Of a stretch of 5,455 bases of DNA, positions 5,036-5,455 are shown one piece after another (the stretch's first letter is position 1; every line of letters begins with the position of its first letter). The translations under genes and the position numbers were made by a program. This DNA is from Actinobacteria bacterium ATB1 (lineage in GTDB: Bacteria > Actinomycetota > Acidimicrobiia > UBA2766), in NCBI GenBank assembly GCA_021404985.1, contig QWHP01000223.1, positions 1 through 5,455 of the forward strand. The letters are read 5' to 3'. The notes beneath the pieces are model-generated. The model saw only the letters and a list, made by a program, of their open reading frames with translations. It searched no databases and was not told the origin of the DNA.

Positions 5036-5455
5036 ATGACCGACGCGATCGAACCGAAGGCCGTCGCCGAGAAGGCGGAGAAGGCGGAGAAGGTTGGCGC
5101 GAGGCGCAAGGTCTACGTCGGGGGGTCACGTCCCGACATACAGGTGCCCTTCGTCGAGGTCGTCCTCCACGACTCCGACGGTCCGGCCGGCCCGCTTCCC
5201 AACCCCCCGTTCCGGCTCTACGACACGTCGGGACCCGGATCACAGGCCACCGCGGGACTTCCGGCGCTCAGACGGGATTGGATCCTCGAACGAGGGGACG
5301 TCGTCGGGTACGACGGTCGTCCTCCGAGCCTGCGGGATGACGGTCGCGCCACCTTGCGCATCGGTCGGGTGGCAGCGTCGGGTGCGGCACCGCAGTCGCG
5401 ACCACCTCTGCGTGCGGAGTCCGGAGCCGTCACCCAGGGCATCCAGGTCGAGTGC
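5036..5455 (+). CDS. thiC: Phosphomethylpyrimidine synthase ThiC (N-terminal part, cut by window edge)
   Basis: ThiC is a radical SAM enzyme that converts aminoimidazole ribotide to hydroxymethylpyrimidine phosphate, the pyrimidine half of thiamine. The visible 140 residues cover only the N-terminal domain, so the iron-sulfur cluster motif is not in view. Support comes from KVYVGGSRPDIQVPFVEVVL (25-44), the family's KVYVxGxxPDIxVPxREI region, the signature YDTSGP (62-67), and LRRDWILERGD (78-88), equivalent to LRxPWIxARGD. The riboswitch immediately upstream agrees. The start ATG at 5036 has a good ribosome-binding site. Residues 8-24 are an Ala/Glu/Lys-rich, probably disordered tail. Between YDTSGP and GLPALR there are only 7 residues where the Escherichia coli protein has roughly 18, so this segment seems shortened. 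The last residues (AVTQGIQVEC) match the family's VTQ and then diverge. Confidence 0.9.
   Translation, partial: MTDAIEPKAVAEKAEKAEKVGARRKVYVGGSRPDIQVPFVEVVLHDSDGPAGPLPNPPFRLYDTSGPGSQATAGLPALRRDWILERGDVVGYDGRPPSLRDDGRATLRIGRVAASGAAPQSRPPLRAESGAVTQGIQVEC
5069..5092 (+). repeat. 9-bp tandem repeat in the thiC 5' end
   Basis: GAGAAGGCG is repeated two and two-thirds times in frame (5069-5092), encoding EKAEKAEK at residues 12-19 of ThiC, ahead of the conserved domain. It is a short low-complexity expansion in a probably disordered tail. Confidence 0.7.

Noticed and set aside
1..5455. Mobile element, CRISPR array, toxin-antitoxin or phage-defence system
   Set aside because: No transposase, integrase, direct-repeat array, tRNA gene or defence domain was seen; nearly all sequence is accounted for by conserved housekeeping genes.

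Overview
The window reads as a chromosomal housekeeping region from a high-GC bacterium, most probably an actinobacterium. The evidence is the strong G/C third-position bias, frequent GTG starts, the block ffh-rpsP-khpA-rimM-trmD-rplS-lepB, and signal peptidases with long charged cytoplasmic N-termini. The exact lineage cannot be fixed from the sequence alone; Acidimicrobiia or a neighbouring deep actinobacterial class is a guess.

From right to left on the minus strand there is one long gene train: ffh (about 4814-3459), a 142-nt gap, rpsP (3316-3041), khpA (3048-2671, overlapping rpsP by 8 nt), rimM (2666-2154), trmD (2149-1421), a first signal peptidase lepB (1390-626), rplS (550-212) and a second, truncated lepB-like gene that starts at 215 and leaves the window at base 1. 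The genes from rpsP to trmD are overlapping or 4 nt apart and look translationally coupled. Larger gaps, where new promoters or leaders are plausible, lie before rpsP (142 nt), before rplS (75 nt) and before the first lepB (30 nt).

On the plus strand, divergent from ffh, is a TPP riboswitch (about 4919-5034) whose 3' end contains the Shine-Dalgarno sequence of thiC. The thiC gene starts at 5036 and runs off the right edge. The ffh/thiC intergenic region (4815-5035) also holds one candidate promoter in each direction.

Functionally the minus-strand genes link ribosome and rRNA/tRNA maturation (S16, L19, RimM, TrmD, KhpA) with protein export (the SRP GTPase Ffh targets proteins to the membrane, signal peptidase I cleaves their signal peptides). 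thiC is an unrelated thiamine-pyrimidine gene under feedback control by thiamine pyrophosphate.

I found no convincing new biological system. The points most worth a second look are the pair of signal peptidase genes flanking rplS, a very acidic N-terminal extension on KhpA, Glu at the usual catalytic Asp position of TrmD, and an apparently shortened segment in the ThiC N-terminus.
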